Below are positions 23,718 to 36,351 of a stretch of 64,000 nt of DNA, in pieces. The notes beneath the pieces are model-generated. The model searched no databases and had not been told where the DNA came from. It worked only from the letters and a program-made list of their open reading frames with translations. The position numbers and the translations under genes were made by a program. The DNA is from Adineta vaga (Eukaryota; Rotifera). Location of the stretch: the NCBI GenBank assembly GCA_021613535.1, contig CP075493.1, forward strand, positions 4,774,001 through 4,838,000, written 5' to 3'. The stretch's first letter is position 1. Each line of letters starts with the position of its first letter.

Positions 23718-26700
23718 CTAAACTATAATATCGTCTCTTGGATGTTGCAACATAAGAAAAATATGTTCTAGTGATGTTAATTGTACTGTATAATTTGGTG
23801 CAATAATATTTTGTTTTACAAGATCTTCTAAAATCTTGAATAAATTTGATAAACTACCTTTTGGATAGATATATTCATTGCTATTATCTATACTCTTCTC
23901 CAATGGGATATTCAATGATGATTGTAATGGTGTTAATCGAATACGATAATCAGTACCATATTTTTGTTTTAAATGTCGAGATGAACCTAAACATCTAGCA
24001 TTACCATGAACAAGTATTGTTAAACGATCACACAATTGTTCACATTCAAGCATTGAATGAGAAGCAAATACAATCGATGTATCAACTGGTCGATGTTGCA
24101 ATATAAGACGAATATGATTGCGTAACAATGGATCAACTTTAGCTGTTGGTTCATCGAGTAATAAAAGTGTTGGAGATCCAATTAAACATAGAGCTAAATG
24201 AAGACGACGACGAGTTCCACCACTTAAATGTGAAACTAGACGATGACGATATTTTTCTAATTGAAATTGAGTTAAAATTAAATTATTTAATGATGCTGGA
24301 TTAAGACCATGAAGACGACAAATATAATTGATCGATTGTACAACGGTTAAAGCCGAGAAAGTAATATCATCTTGAGGACAGTAACCAATCGATCCTTGAT
24401 TACTTTTAAAAACATGACCACCAGTTGGTTGTAATTCTCCTACCAACATTCGAAATGTTGTAGTTTTACCTAAAGAAAAGCGTCTCAGAATCATCCTTCT
24501 ATAAGTTCCAACTTACCACTTCCATTGAAACCTAGAAGACCAAAACATTGCCGATAAGGTACTGTAAATGTTAATCGATTGACTGCTGGAACAGATGATC
24601 CAGGATAACGTTTCGAAAGATTATCAACTACAAGTGCTTCATTTTGTTTATCTTCATCACTCATTTTTTCTATTCGATTTCGTTCTTCTGCAACATCACT
24701 ATCTTCTTCTTGTTGATTCACAATTCCTTTTGTTCGACGACCAAGAAATGGTATTTTCCATGTATCAATCACAATTAATAGAAGAAAATAAATAATGAAT
24801 TGAGCAACCAATATTGATGTATGAATTAAAATTTTATGTGGATAACGTTCATGTGAAAACGCATCATTTTGTTGTAGAAATGAATCATCATATGGACATG
24901 AATATGATCGAAGAACAGTTACAATCAAGGTAAATACATTAACATTAGGAAAAATAAGTAAAAGTAACCATCGTATTGCATGAATGATTGTTAAGACTAG
25001 TGGATATCCACGAAACAATTCGATTAATACAATAAAAGCATACAAAACATGAGCAATTTGAAGAAGAAAGATAATGATTGTAGCACCTAGGATAGGAGCG
25101 TTGAAAAATTTTGAAAGTAGATAAATAAATGGTAAATTCGCTATGAAGAATAGTGGTGTAAGAGCGAAAAAACGTCCATTAAATGTTGCTGAATGAACGA
25201 AACGTGCAATGAGAATAAGAATTCCCAGCCAAAGAAGGCAGAGAAATAAATCACTAAGAAATGTAATACTCCAATGAATTGGTGACCGAAGGCCATGAAT
25301 TAATGAATATGAATGAACACCTGAGACATAATCTTGAATAACTAATGCCGCTGAAATAAGTAAAATTAAAGATAATAAAACAATCGATAAATGTAATGAC
25401 GGTGGAAGTGTATAGAAACAAAAATACGTCGCATCCTGTTTCAATAATGATAAAGCTACCGTATCAAATAATGGATTTCGTTCTTCATTACTAATAAAAC
25501 GCATGGGTGTGTATGTTTGATTAGAAAATAAGGCATAAATTGGCACACATGATGTAATTATGTTTGATAGTAGTGGTGATGATACATAACATTCCATATG
25601 ATTCGAAGATGATATTCGAACACCAACAATTTTTTTACGATGGCGATAATCTGATTGCCATATATGTGTGTCTATACAACAAAAAAAAATGATTATTCAA
25701 TTAATCGTGAAAAAAAATCAAAACTGCAAACATACCTAAGAGATATCGTTGAAAATCTGACGGTGAATAAAGTGAGGGCGTGAATAATACATCATAGTTT
25801 TTCAATGGTATTTTATATTTCAATTCAGATGATGTTGAAATAATATAACGCGTATGATCCATAGGTAACATAGATGATGGATTAAACGATGGCATATACG
25901 ATGGTGCCAAAGCATAAGCCAAATAGAGTAATAAGATAATTGGTAATAGACGAGCTCGTCTCAGAAAAACTTGTCCTCGTCGAACTAGTACACCGAATGT
26001 TTGATGGAACCATAGTTCATTTCGTTGTGTATTCGTTCGTGCTTCGAATAATTTATTTATCTGTTGTTTCACCGTGTTTTCTTCTAAAAAATGCAAATAA
26101 ACAATCAAATGATTGGTTAAAGAAAATCAATGATATTTTTACCTTCTGATAGAGTATCTGTTGATGAAGTTAATTTAATGAAAATATCATCTAATGTAAT
26201 ATTCTGTAATGAATGTTTTATATTATCTTGTTCTAATCGTTCAAGTAAATCAATAAGTTGCTTTCGATCAGGTATTTGAATAAGATTTGTTGTCCTATCT
26301 AGAATCCATTCATTTCGTATATATGAAGGTATTTGATCAACATGAAGACGATCACCCGATGGACCGAATTGTCGTTTTAATTCAAGAACAGTTCCTTGTG
26401 CTCGAATTTTACCAGAATCAAGTATAATAACTGAATCACAAAGTTCTTCCACTTCATCTAATAAATGTGATGATACTAATAAAGTACGATTTGTTTTAAT
26501 TTCACGAAGCCATGTCCAAAGTACACGACGAGCAACTGGATCCAATGATGACGATGGTTCATCTTAAAGAAAAAAAAGAATGTTTCAATTGATTACCACA
26601 TAGTCATTCTAATAATTGAATTTACCTAAAATAATAACATTTGCTTGTCCTACAAATGCACATAAGATTGATAATTTACGTTGCATTCCCCCGGATAATG

Positions 26701-28561
26701 TATGACATAATCGTTGACTATAATCACTCATTTCCATCATTTTAAGTAATTCATGAATTTGATTATCATCAACACGATTCTGTTTTGATCGAACACGTGC
26801 ATAAAATTCTAATTGTTCTCTCACTGTTAAATGTGAAAAAAGCATATCTTGTTGTGGACAATAACCAATACATGTTTGTAATTGATTTAAATTTTCATAT
26901 AAATCTTTATCATGAATTTCAATTGTACCACAATCACATGATAGTAAACCACACATCATTTCCATTGTCGTCGTCTTTCCTGCACCATTATGACCAATAA
27001 GACCATATATAATAGATTTTTCTAATTTAAATGAAACATGATCAACAGCTAATTGTTGTTCGCCACCTATTTGACCGTAAGTTTTCGTTAAATTATTAAT
27101 TCGGACAGTTGTATTCGCATCTGGTAATGTTTCTACCATTTGCATTGCAACACTTTCTCGTCTTTTCTGATGTTTTACTCGATTTCGTCGAATATAATCC
27201 AAAGGCCATGTCCATGGACGAGAAATACCATATTTTCCTGGACGAATTTGTTCAAGATAATATGCTAAAAGCCACATCAAACTTGTACCAATTAACATAC
27301 TAAACCAAATATAAATAATTTCACTAGTAAAATACGTTGAACGACCAAGACTCGTATTAATTCGAAAGAGAATCATTACTAAACGTTTAATAGAATAGAA
27401 TGGTAACCATGCTGAAGCAATTAAATGAAGAACGAATGGTAATCGTATGAATGATGAACATGCTAATATGAATGAAATACCATAAATAATCCATGACCAA
27501 AGAACTGCTTTTAAATTACTACTAAAAAAATGAGCAACTAAGACAGATCTTGAAAAAACTTGTATTGCCCATAAGAGAATTGTTGGAATAATTAACCAAA
27601 TTGAAACATATTGTAAATAAATACCACCATCGAAAGAAACTTTTAAGATTATGATTAGTAATATGTTGATGATTAATTGTACAGCAAAAATTCGTAGAAA
27701 CCAAGCAAGACTATTCAATATTGGACGTATTGAAATTAGACGAAGAAGTTCTGTCATGCCTTGATGTTTTTCTTCGATTAATTCATGAAATAATAGATTA
27801 AAACCATATAAAATACATCCATCAATAAGAATAAGTATAACAATTAAAACAAAGTTTGGTGCTAAATCAAAAAGAGTATCCGAAAAGTACGATGAACATG
27901 GCCATGTATAAATAGCTAAATGTTGTTGTTGTCGAGTTGGTGAAGATAAAAGAGATTGAAGAGTAAAATAAACTTTCAAAAATGCATTTGTTTCATCCAA
28001 ATTTTTATCGATACATAACGTTGCAGATGGATGAAGAATTTGTCGTGAATTATCTTCAGCTTCTAATTTACTTGTATTTCGACACCAACCTAAATTAGCA
28101 TATGAACATCGATAAGAAAGAATATCTCCTTGTGATGTTTTATTCAATATAAAATGATCATTATGTCGATTCGTTTGTGATGATAGCATAAAATGTACTC
28201 GGGAACATAGCTGTTTCAAACGGTTATATACGTTTTCATCAACGATTTCGATAAGTGCATCCGATGGTGGACATCGATATGTTGATGTGTAATTAAATAC
28301 ATGAACAGAACCAAGTTGTGTAGTATTTTCCGATGGTTTAAGTGTAATATGAGCAGGTTTAGTTTCGACAGATGGTGATAATTGACTATTGGTTGGTGAA
28401 GGTGTATGCATCCATCGAAGAAGAATTAAGAATAGAAGACATATTATTGGAATAATTAATTCAAAGATAACTTTTGGACAACAGCGACATGCACGACGAC
28501 GCCATGCGTAACGAAGAGATTTTTGAATTAGTAATCGAAGATGATAAAGGAGCATTTTCAA
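23718..28561 (-). CDS. ABC transporter, subfamily A (full-length, compact)
   Basis: Five exons in phase: 28561-26626, 26562-26143, 26083-25736, 25671-24517 and 24469-23718. The order is a TM domain with an extracellular loop after TM1, NBD1, a second TM domain, NBD2. NBD1 shows Walker A GLIGHNGAGKTTTMEMM, signature LSGGMQRKLS, Walker B split by an intron just before DEPSS, and the SSHLLDE switch. NBD2 shows Walker A GFNGSGKTTTF (also split by an intron), signature LSGGTRRRLHLA, Walker B LLLLDEPTAKVD and ASHSMLE. These features place it in ABCA, a family that moves lipids across membranes. At roughly 1,500 residues it is short for ABCA because the extracellular loops are small. NBD2 has DEPTAK where DEPTSG-like sequence is usual; the catalytic Glu is present. 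Confidence 0.9.
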
Positions 28562-28965
28562 AACTTTCGATTGTTGTAACCAAATGGGTAATTACTTTCT
28601 TCCTTTCTTCTTCTTTGCATCGATTGCCTAATGAAGAAGGAAAAGGAAGAAGAATATAGGGAAATATGATATATTCTTTCATGGTAAATGAATTAACGAA
28701 TGAACATAAACTTTACTGTGAGGGCAGCACATATCGATGTCTATTCTAAAAGCGTGTGTACATTTTCTAATAAGAAAAATTAGATGCAGAAATAGTGCAA
28801 GCATACACATTATATTATACTATGAGATTTGATAGAACGATATTCAAATCTTATTTTATATTATTATACATCTTATTTATAGAATCTGTTCTTTTCTAAG
28901 TACAGAAAAATCATTTATTTATGACAAAAATTGAAAAAATATACTATAAGAAGAAAAGAATTGAA
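28562..28965. other. Intergenic spacer
   Basis: Upstream region of the ABCA gene and 3' side of the ATP-grasp gene, both on the minus strand. No gene is seen. Confidence 0.45.
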
Positions 28966-30357
28966 TTACATGAAATTTTGTCTACTTAAATATCGATGAA
29001 ATTCTTTAATTAATGATACTGAACAAGGTTCATCAATGGGTGTTACAATACATGCATTATCAAACCATTTAAAACCTTTTTCAACTAACTCTCTTCCTTC
29101 ATCCATTGTTTTCGAATAAGTAATCAAACGGCATGCACTATTAATAGAATTAGCATCATATTTATCATATATTGTTGGTTTGTCTATATTGGCTAATGGT
29201 ATATATGTTAAATCTCGTAATGGACATTCTCGTGGTATATACATAAGTTTACCGGGTTTACGTGGAATAACAAGATCAGTAATAACTCTATCTTCATGTT
29301 CTTGTTCTGTTGATAGAAGAGATATTGGTAATGAGATACTTGCTCGAAAATCTAATCGAGCAAATGAATCATTTTCATAATGTTCAAATGATAAAAGATC
29401 AATAAGATGTGTAATGGAGCCACCAGGTGCACGTGCTGCTATTTCACATAATACAAAATCATTATTAGATGTTCGATTTTCATCAAGATTTTCATATAAT
29501 TCTAAATGAAATATTAAACAATCAGTGGGTGTTGGTAAAATATCTAGAAGACGTTGTGCTGCATTGTTTAAACGATTAAATAATGGATCTGATCGTGGTA
29601 CTGATGAATTTCCGTAAGCCATTCCATTTTTAGCAAATTCAAAACATGTATGAAGATATGCAAATGGCCATACATGAGTAATTTGACCATTTATAGCGAT
29701 ACCATTGACATGATACATACGTCCACGCATAAATCCTTCGACCATTAATTCACCAACTAAATCCATTCGTTGATTAACGTCAATACAGGAGAAAAGTTTT
29801 GATGAAAGAAATGATTGTAATTCATCTTCATTGGAAATTAAATGTAGACCAGCAACAGCACAACCAAGAGTAGGTTTTACAATGACTGGGTAACCATGTT
29901 TTTCAATAAAACAAATAAGATCAATAGGTGCTAATAAACGAGTAAATGATGGAACAGGAAAACCACCTTCTGAAGCAAGTTCTTTCATATGAACTTTTTC
30001 ACGATAAGCTTTTACTTGATTAGCAGATAGACCAGTTTTTATATTTAAAATAGTACGCAAATGTGCAGCTCGTATAATTAAATCTTCGTTTTTTGTATAA
30101 ATATGAGTAAATGTATATTGTCGATGCATATGAAATGCCCATAATTCAAGTACACCATCCGTAGTTGGATGTGGAACTTCTTTATAAGCTTTTACTCGTG
30201 AAGACGATTTATCTTTTTCAGATAATGCATCTGTACTTGTAAAAATATATAAATCAACATTATTATCATCATCATCGAGAAAATCTGTCCATGAATGTTC
30301 AGCAATAATAGAAGTTATTTGACCATCATCCAAAATTAAAATACGTTTTTCAGCCAT
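28966..30357 (-). CDS. Intronless ATP-grasp ligase
   Basis: Single open frame. I choose the ATG at 30357 (MAEKRILILDDGQITS) because upstream in-frame sequence looks like non-coding leader; the frame itself stays open to 30453. The protein is about 463 residues. The ATP-grasp architecture shows as an N-terminal Rossmann-like part, then YREKVHMKELASEGGFPVPSF, the ATP-binding strand YPVIVKPTLGCAVAGL, the VGELMVEGFMRG segment and a C-terminal metal-site region (CLIFHLELY, VLCEIAARAPGG). Carnosine synthase-like and biotin-carboxylase-like ATP-grasp enzymes share this layout and form amide bonds through an acyl phosphate. The substrate is unknown. A long intronless frame in an intron-rich neighbourhood and the bacterial flavour suggest horizontal acquisition, unproven. 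Confidence 0.78.
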   Translation of the reverse strand: MAEKRILILDDGQITSIIAEHSWTDFLDDDDNNVDLYIFTSTDALSEKDKSSSRVKAYKEVPHPTTDGVLELWAFHMHRQYTFTHIYTKNEDLIIRAAHLRTILNIKTGLSANQVKAYREKVHMKELASEGGFPVPSFTRLLAPIDLICFIEKHGYPVIVKPTLGCAVAGLHLISNEDELQSFLSSKLFSCIDVNQRMDLVGELMVEGFMRGRMYHVNGIAINGQITHVWPFAYLHTCFEFAKNGMAYGNSSVPRSDPLFNRLNNAAQRLLDILPTPTDCLIFHLELYENLDENRTSNNDFVLCEIAARAPGGSITHLIDLLSFEHYENDSFARLDFRASISLPISLLSTEQEHEDRVITDLVIPRKPGKLMYIPRECPLRDLTYIPLANIDKPTIYDKYDANSINSACRLITYSKTMDEGRELVEKGFKWFDNACIVTPIDEPCSVSLIKEFHRYLSRQNFM

Positions 30358-30993
30358 ATCGTTTTCTTTGTACGATAAACTTAAAAGAAATCGAATAGAA
30401 TGAGTATATTTGTTCGTTTCAATAAGAAAAATAGCATAGAGTATGAAAAACAATACTTACGTAATGTCTATTTTCAAATAAATAGTAACTTTCTTTACAC
30501 GAACAGTCGAATTCACGTGCACGTTTGAAATGAAAAGAAAAACAACAATTTATACAACGAATCGATAGTTATGTGAACGAATCAGCGGACTAGAAACAAA
30601 TATCACAATAACATATAGCTAGACTGTTGTTAAATATACTGAATATCATTGTTGTCTTTCTCTTCTACATATTCCCTGGATAGATATATAATCATCCTAT
30701 GCTATTAAGTATACTATCGAAACGTAACACAATGTTATAATAATAATTTGGTCTCGCCTCTTTCTATTTCTATTTGAGCGTTTAACCTTGAAATTGCATG
30801 ATTGATATATTCTTTTAACAAAATTAGATGTTTGTTCTCTATTATATGACTTTGACCGACATAGTATCAAGAAAAAAAAGATCGTGAGAAAACAATAGTA
30901 ATAATTTTCACTTTGTTTTTCGCATAGCTTTATTCTGTGAAAGATTAAAGAATGAATATCAAAATTGATGAATTAAAAGGAAGAAAGATAATG
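30358..30993. other. Intergenic spacer
   Basis: Upstream of the ATP-grasp gene and downstream of the K2P channel gene, both on the minus strand. AT-rich; no gene is seen. Confidence 0.45.
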
Positions 30994-32444
30994 TCATTTG
31001 ATAGGTTCACGTACATGTATGTGTAATTGATGATGTTGATGATGATGATGAACATTAAGTTGAGGTTCAAATCCTAGACGATTGAAAACTTTTCTTTTAA
31101 TTGCAAATAAATCATCTTGCATTAATTTAAAACACATAGCAGTAAGAACTAGTCCGAAGAGAAGATATAATGCACATAAAATTGATTTGCCATTTTTATT
31201 TTCAGTTAAAGTGCCTTTGCCAGGTACTAGATCGCCGAGACCAATGGTCGTAAATGTAATAAATGAAAAATAAGCACCATCAACATAGGACCAACCTTCC
31301 CAATGAGAAAATAATACTGCACCTGCTATGATATATAAGGCAAGTACGCCAAGTGTAGCTGCGATTGGTACATGTTGTACATATTCAGTTTGATTCTAAA
31401 AAAAACCAATAAATACATTCTTCTTTTTTTTTGTGTAAATAAAATTCGTATTTAAACAAACTTGATGATATAATTTTGAACGTCGTCGTTTAAGCACTCG
31501 TTGAATAAAATTAATAGTTAAAGAATAATATTTAATAAAGAAAAAAGCTAATAAATCGCCTGTATTTGTTAAACACATAATCATAATAGGTATTCCAAAC
31601 ATTGCATAGATACATGTCATAATTTTGCCTAAAATTGATTTCGGTGCTATATGTCCATAGCCAACTGTTGTTATAACTGTTGCTGAATATAACATAGCTG
31701 TTGAAAATGTCCATTTTTGATTATATGAAGCTTCTGCTCGTGCATCATGTTTATCAGATAATTTTTCCTGTTCAGCTTGCATTCTTGCTAATTCATCATC
31801 AATTAATTTATCGAATCGTTCACTATCAACATGTACACGCCATCCAGTATCATCATAACCATCTTGACGAGACATCATACCACGCCAAAGTGCATAACGT
31901 AATTCAAAGGATGCATTCAACATCCAATTAAATTCATCTGTAGCTATGAAACGAATATTACGAATACCACGAGAATGTTCCAATTTGATTTGTTCATTTT
32001 TACGTAGTTCATGTTTTGATTCAATTGTATAGAAAATAAAACCACCAAGAGCAACATAAACGAAAACCAATAAGGATAGACCAAGTTGAGAGAAAAAGAA
32101 ATGAGAAAAAATATGGCAAAAATCATTTCGAAATTGTTTCCATGAACAGCATTGACAACAATAATTCACAATTATGTTATGATAAGAAGTAGTCGACGGA
32201 GGTATTACAGTATCTAATTGTTCTATTATAGGTATTGGAATATCACCGTTTTCGTCAAATGAAACTAAAGGTGCTAGACTTGATTGCGTTGGTAAAGATG
32301 GTAGAGTGTGCGTTTCATTAGCCTTAGATGACAACTAAAAATAGAAAGAAATTTTAGTTGAAAAAAATAGTTTAGTAATAATCTCACAGGTGTTCTAATT
32401 ACAGTTCTATAGTTGGAATAACTACGGCGAGCTGCATAATTCAT
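30994..32444 (-). CDS. Two-pore-domain potassium channel (K2P/KCNK family)
   Basis: Three exons, 32444-32388, 32334-31462 and 31395-30994, give 443 residues. Exon 1 is short (MNYAARRSYSNYRTVIRTP), joined by a GTGAGA donor. The layout is M1 (LGLSLLVFVYVALGGFIFY), a long extracellular loop with likely glycosylation and helical cap, pore 1 ATVITTVGYGHIAP, M2 and M3, pore 2 TFTTIGLGDLVPG, then M4. Both selectivity filters (GYG and GLG) are intact, so a functional K+ leak channel is expected. The C-terminal tail is short and His-rich (about 31030-31055) and could bind metal, but that is speculation. The exact KCNK subtype cannot be told. Confidence 0.92.
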
Positions 32445-33637
32445 ATTTATTTTATTCTTCACTCACATACAACTTCTCAATATGACACAATACTTTTCTG
32501 CTTCTTTCTTCCTCTTTTAGCATTATTGATTTCCCCTAAGGTATAGATCGATCAATCTATCACAGATCTGATTGCATATCTCTACCTGTTTGTCATTGTT
32601 ATTATTATCATCAATAATACTGATTCCAATACGATTGATAGATGCTTTCCACATAATTATTTGTTCACAAATTCAAGTATGCTACACGTATGAATGAACG
32701 ACAAACAGTGTATTGACACGTTCAATTGTTGTCTCTCTTTCCTAAGTAGCGCTTTCCGACCATGAGTAGTAGGAAACGACGACAAACGGCATGTTTGCAC
32801 TTCCGGCTATACCATTGCGTTATGTTACTTATGTCAACTACGGATCGCATGTGTGTGTAAATTGTTGGTAGTACGGATCGTTATCGTTTATATTGTAATG
32901 AATAAATACAGACAAAAACACCTGTTCTTCTTTTAATAATTAACAGATTACCTTTCCATAAGATGAAGAAATGATATGTTTGAACTTTCTCGGTGTTCTT
33001 TATTAGTTTTAATGAAAATAAAACAATGATTAGACGACATACTATCTTTCCATATATGTTTTTTTGACAAATTTTGTTGCTATTTCGTTTACATGCAATG
33101 GTAATTAAGTTATATGTTTTTATATTTCGATAGTAAAAAACACAAGGACAAGAAAAAAAATCAACAACATAATACTCATCACGTTCTTCATGCTTTTTCT
33201 CGCATGGAATGCGCTGTTACTGAAATGTAATTGAATTCTTCAAATGAAAGATTATTGATTCAACTTTTTTTCCTATGTTATTAAATTTATTTCATAATTC
33301 ATCATTTTTGCTGATCAGAAGTTGTAACAAGACCATGTTCAACTATTCTTTTACTTTAATTCAATAATATGACTCACTCGATAGATGTATTTTGTTGTTT
33401 GTTAATGCTAGAACTCGTCAACAACGACGAGCTATATGCGTACAAATTTTGGACATTAAACCATTCTTGCTATCAACTATATATATATGGATTTTACTTT
33501 TCTTATTGTACGCTTATCTATATTACATGCGTTCTTTTTCTTCGTACTTAATTTCATCGCTTTCTCTTTCTTTCGTTTTCCTGTCATTTGAATCATTGTC
33601 AGTGAAGTGAAGCGTTACGAAATAAAATCGAAAAAAA
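32445..33637. other. Long divergent intergenic region
   Basis: About 1.2 kb between the divergent K2P (-) and four-TM (+) genes, so it should contain both promoters. Open frames around 33370-33610 are hydrophobic and low complexity and look non-coding. No gene is supported. Confidence 0.5.
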
Positions 33638-34198
33638 ATGACGGCGCATCTGATCATAGCAATCTGTGGTGCATTTACTTTTCTCATTCCATTAATTCAA
33701 CTTTCTATAGGATTCAATTATATTGTTAAAGATGGAACCGATGCTGGTACTGTATGTCGTGCAGCATCTGACTTACCATTACTTTTGGCTATTGGTGGTA
33801 TATTTTCACTGTTCTTCTTAGGTTCAGCTTATGGTTTTTTAAAAATGATTTCATCAGTCGATAAACAACTAAGTGATGTTGCTGGTAAAGCACCGAAAAT
33901 TCTTATTGGTATGGTTAGTTTTATGTTCGGTTCTATTACATTGATCTTTTTTATACTAATTCAAATGCGAGTATATGGATCGTATTCCAATGGTGTTGAA
34001 TTTGATAATCAATTAGCAACAAATTATTGTCGAGCAACTGTAATGCGTGGTGCTTTAGCAATGATTATTCTTACGTATATAACTGTAATTATTTTTATTG
34101 GTATAGTTGTCTTTGTTTTGGTTAAAACTCAAATTAAATGGCAAGAAAAGAAACAAACAGATATGGAAATGATGACAACCACAACCACAAATCATTGA
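33638..34198 (+). CDS. Small four-transmembrane protein of unknown function
   Basis: Single exon, 186 residues, ATG preceded by an A-rich leader. Four hydrophobic segments are clear: IIAICGAFTFLIPLIQLSI, LPLLLAIGGIFSLFFLGSAY, ILIGMVSFMFGSITLIFFIL and ALAMIILTYITVIIFIGIVV. Two extracellular-side cysteines (TVCRAA and NYCRAT) may form a disulfide. The topology is tetraspan-like (MARVEL or claudin-type layout), but there is no CCG or W-GLW-C-C motif, so no family is assigned. The C-terminal tail is charged and ends in a Thr run. An AATAAA lies 44 bases after the stop. Confidence 0.75.
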   Translation: MTAHLIIAICGAFTFLIPLIQLSIGFNYIVKDGTDAGTVCRAASDLPLLLAIGGIFSLFFLGSAYGFLKMISSVDKQLSDVAGKAPKILIGMVSFMFGSITLIFFILIQMRVYGSYSNGVEFDNQLATNYCRATVMRGALAMIILTYITVIIFIGIVVFVLVKTQIKWQEKKQTDMEMMTTTTTNH

Positions 34199-34241
34199 TA
34201 TGCAAAAACAGATTTCTAATTTTTTTTCATTATAATTCTCA

Positions 34242-34247
34242 AATAAA
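34242..34247 (+). promoter_or_regulatory. Poly(A) signal AATAAA
   Basis: Exact hexamer 44 bases downstream of the stop of the four-TM gene, in the short gap to the convergent nuclease gene. Confidence 0.55.
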
Positions 34248-34401
34248 TCACTATAGATCATGAGTGTTTCCTTATATATGTCTAATATTCATACGACCTC
34301 AGGTATTGTTCATCATCAAATCGGTTGTGTTTCGTTTACATTAAATTTTTATTGTTTTTTTATACTAATGCCATCGAAAATAATATATCTATATAAGAAT
34401 A

Positions 34402-35482
34402 TCATATTTTTGGGGAAGTAAGACTATATGAAACTGGACTTGCTGATCTTTTTTTATATCGAACCCATAAAATAATACCCACAACAATTGCCAACAGACA
34501 TTCTACAGCCAATACAACAATAAGTGCAATTGTACCTGCACCAAGTTTGTTATTTTTATCGGATGGTTTCTGTGGACGTTTCGAAGCTAATTGATTAAGT
34601 ATTACACCAAGTCGACGACCACCTTCAGCTAATCGTTGTTCAATTACAGATATACTACGATTGTAATAAATTTCACCTAATGTGAAATTAGCCGAAGCAT
34701 TCATCGTATTATTATATTCATCAACATAGATTTGTGAACAAACAACTTTGACATTATTTTGTATCCATACATCAATATTATTATCATCTTTTCCTGGTGT
34801 TTGTTCAAGCATTAATTTATGAATATAATCATAATAGAGAGATGTATTGGAATGAAAATCACGTCGAAGACGAGTTGTTAACAAACCACTATCCCATAAT
34901 GAATGAAGATTTGTTAGATATGATCCTCCCATATAATGACCTATACAAGAATATATATTTTCTTATTTTTTAACTGCAAATCTCTACTTAACCTTTAACA
35001 CTATTTCCACCACGATCACTAACAAAACCTGTATGCAATGGTTGATGAATATCTCCAGTAAAATGTATTAAAAAATACAATGCTTCTTTTTGTTGAATTT
35101 CATCCCATTCAGTTTCTAATCGTTTCGTATAATTTCGTATTGCACCTGCAACACATACTTCATTGACACAATCTCTTTCTGGTTTATATTCACAATTCCA
35201 ATCAGGTACATTAATATAATGTAATGGTCGAGACCATTGCCAGTTTCCATAACCAGTTGGATTTGCGTCTGAATAGAGTATATCATCTGCCCAAGACGCC
35301 ATCGCACTTAAATTTCTCTGCCAATGCCATGGAATAAGAGGATCAACCCATTTTGAACCTTCAGTACTCAATTGACTTTGAGCAAGACGTACGATTATAC
35401 TATGACCAACAGGTCCCCAACCATGTACAACCAAGTATATTTTCACGAAGAAAACTAAGAACAACCATGATCCTGTGGACAT
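34402..35482 (-). CDS. S1/P1-type nuclease with C-terminal membrane anchor
   Basis: Two exons, 35482-34993 and 34940-34402, joined in phase, give about 342 residues. After a signal peptide the mature N-terminus would be Trp (HGWGPVGH), as required for zinc binding in S1/P1 nucleases. Further metal ligands are visible: ASWADD, LHYINVP, HFTGDIHQPLH, GGNS and NLHSLWD. All expected His/Asp ligands are present, so a zinc-dependent single-strand nuclease/3'-nucleotidase is likely. A transmembrane helix near the end (GAGTIALIVVLAVECLLAIV) and a basic tail (RYKKR) add a membrane anchor, like the class I nucleases of trypanosomatids and unlike the soluble plant and fungal enzymes. It probably acts outside the cell or in a lysosome-like compartment. 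The family is patchy in animals, so transfer is possible. Confidence 0.88.
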
Positions 35483-36351
35483 TTTTTTTGTCTAATCTTG
35501 TTCTTTATCACAATGACAAGAAAACAAAAGTGTATTTAAATGATAAAATAACAAAATAAGAATAACAAAATGAAAGGTAGAGAAAAGAAGATATATCACG
35601 TCATCTTAACATTTTGTTTGAAAAAAAATATTTGAATAACTTATCTATAGATTCAGAATAGATACGATCAATAAAAATAACGACGTTATATATCTGATAA
35701 GTCAATAATTAATCTTCTAAACTTCGAATAATTCTTTTTTTTTTATCAAACTTGATAATAGAATAATACCAATTGCAGTATCGATGGAGTGTCCATACCT
35801 TCAATCTATCTATCAGTAAGTGTTATTTACAGTCATATTTAATCTATATAAAGATCTTTTACAATTCACTCGTACTTTTTTTAGATGATTTATGATTATA
35901 AAAATATGTGATCTTTTTCTTGACGATTTTTTACAGTATTTTATTTTGATCGACAAACTATGTAATTGCAACAATAAGAATGATTTCTATAAAGCAAAAT
36001 AATATCTGTTCTATAAAATGAAAACAACGACATTTTATTCAATACATATATTACGTTGTCAATATTCAATCCTCTTTCAAACATGAATACATATCGCAGA
36101 TCTATTTATATTGAATAGTTACATGAATATGCTTCTATTAATCACTCTCTAGACGAAATATCAATGGACTTTTTCTTTTTCTTTTCTGTTCTTTTCCCTT
36201 CTGTGGACATACATAAAAATACACGCGTACTTTCATTGCTTCAAGGCTGCTGTCGACTTCTGACTAAAAGTTGAAAAAAAAAGTAGGCGAATAACGATTA
36301 TAATATAATCATTTTTCTGTTTTTCTCTGTTCGAAACGAGAGAAGAAAAAT
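35483..36351. other. Divergent intergenic region
   Basis: About 0.87 kb between the nuclease (-) and the LRR-permease gene (+), expected to contain both promoters. AT-rich; no gene is seen. Confidence 0.5.

Noticed and set aside
33369-33610. Two hydrophobic plus-strand frames just upstream of the four-TM gene
   Set aside because: Overlapping, low-complexity, T-rich and unrelated to the downstream frame; most likely 5' leader or promoter DNA.
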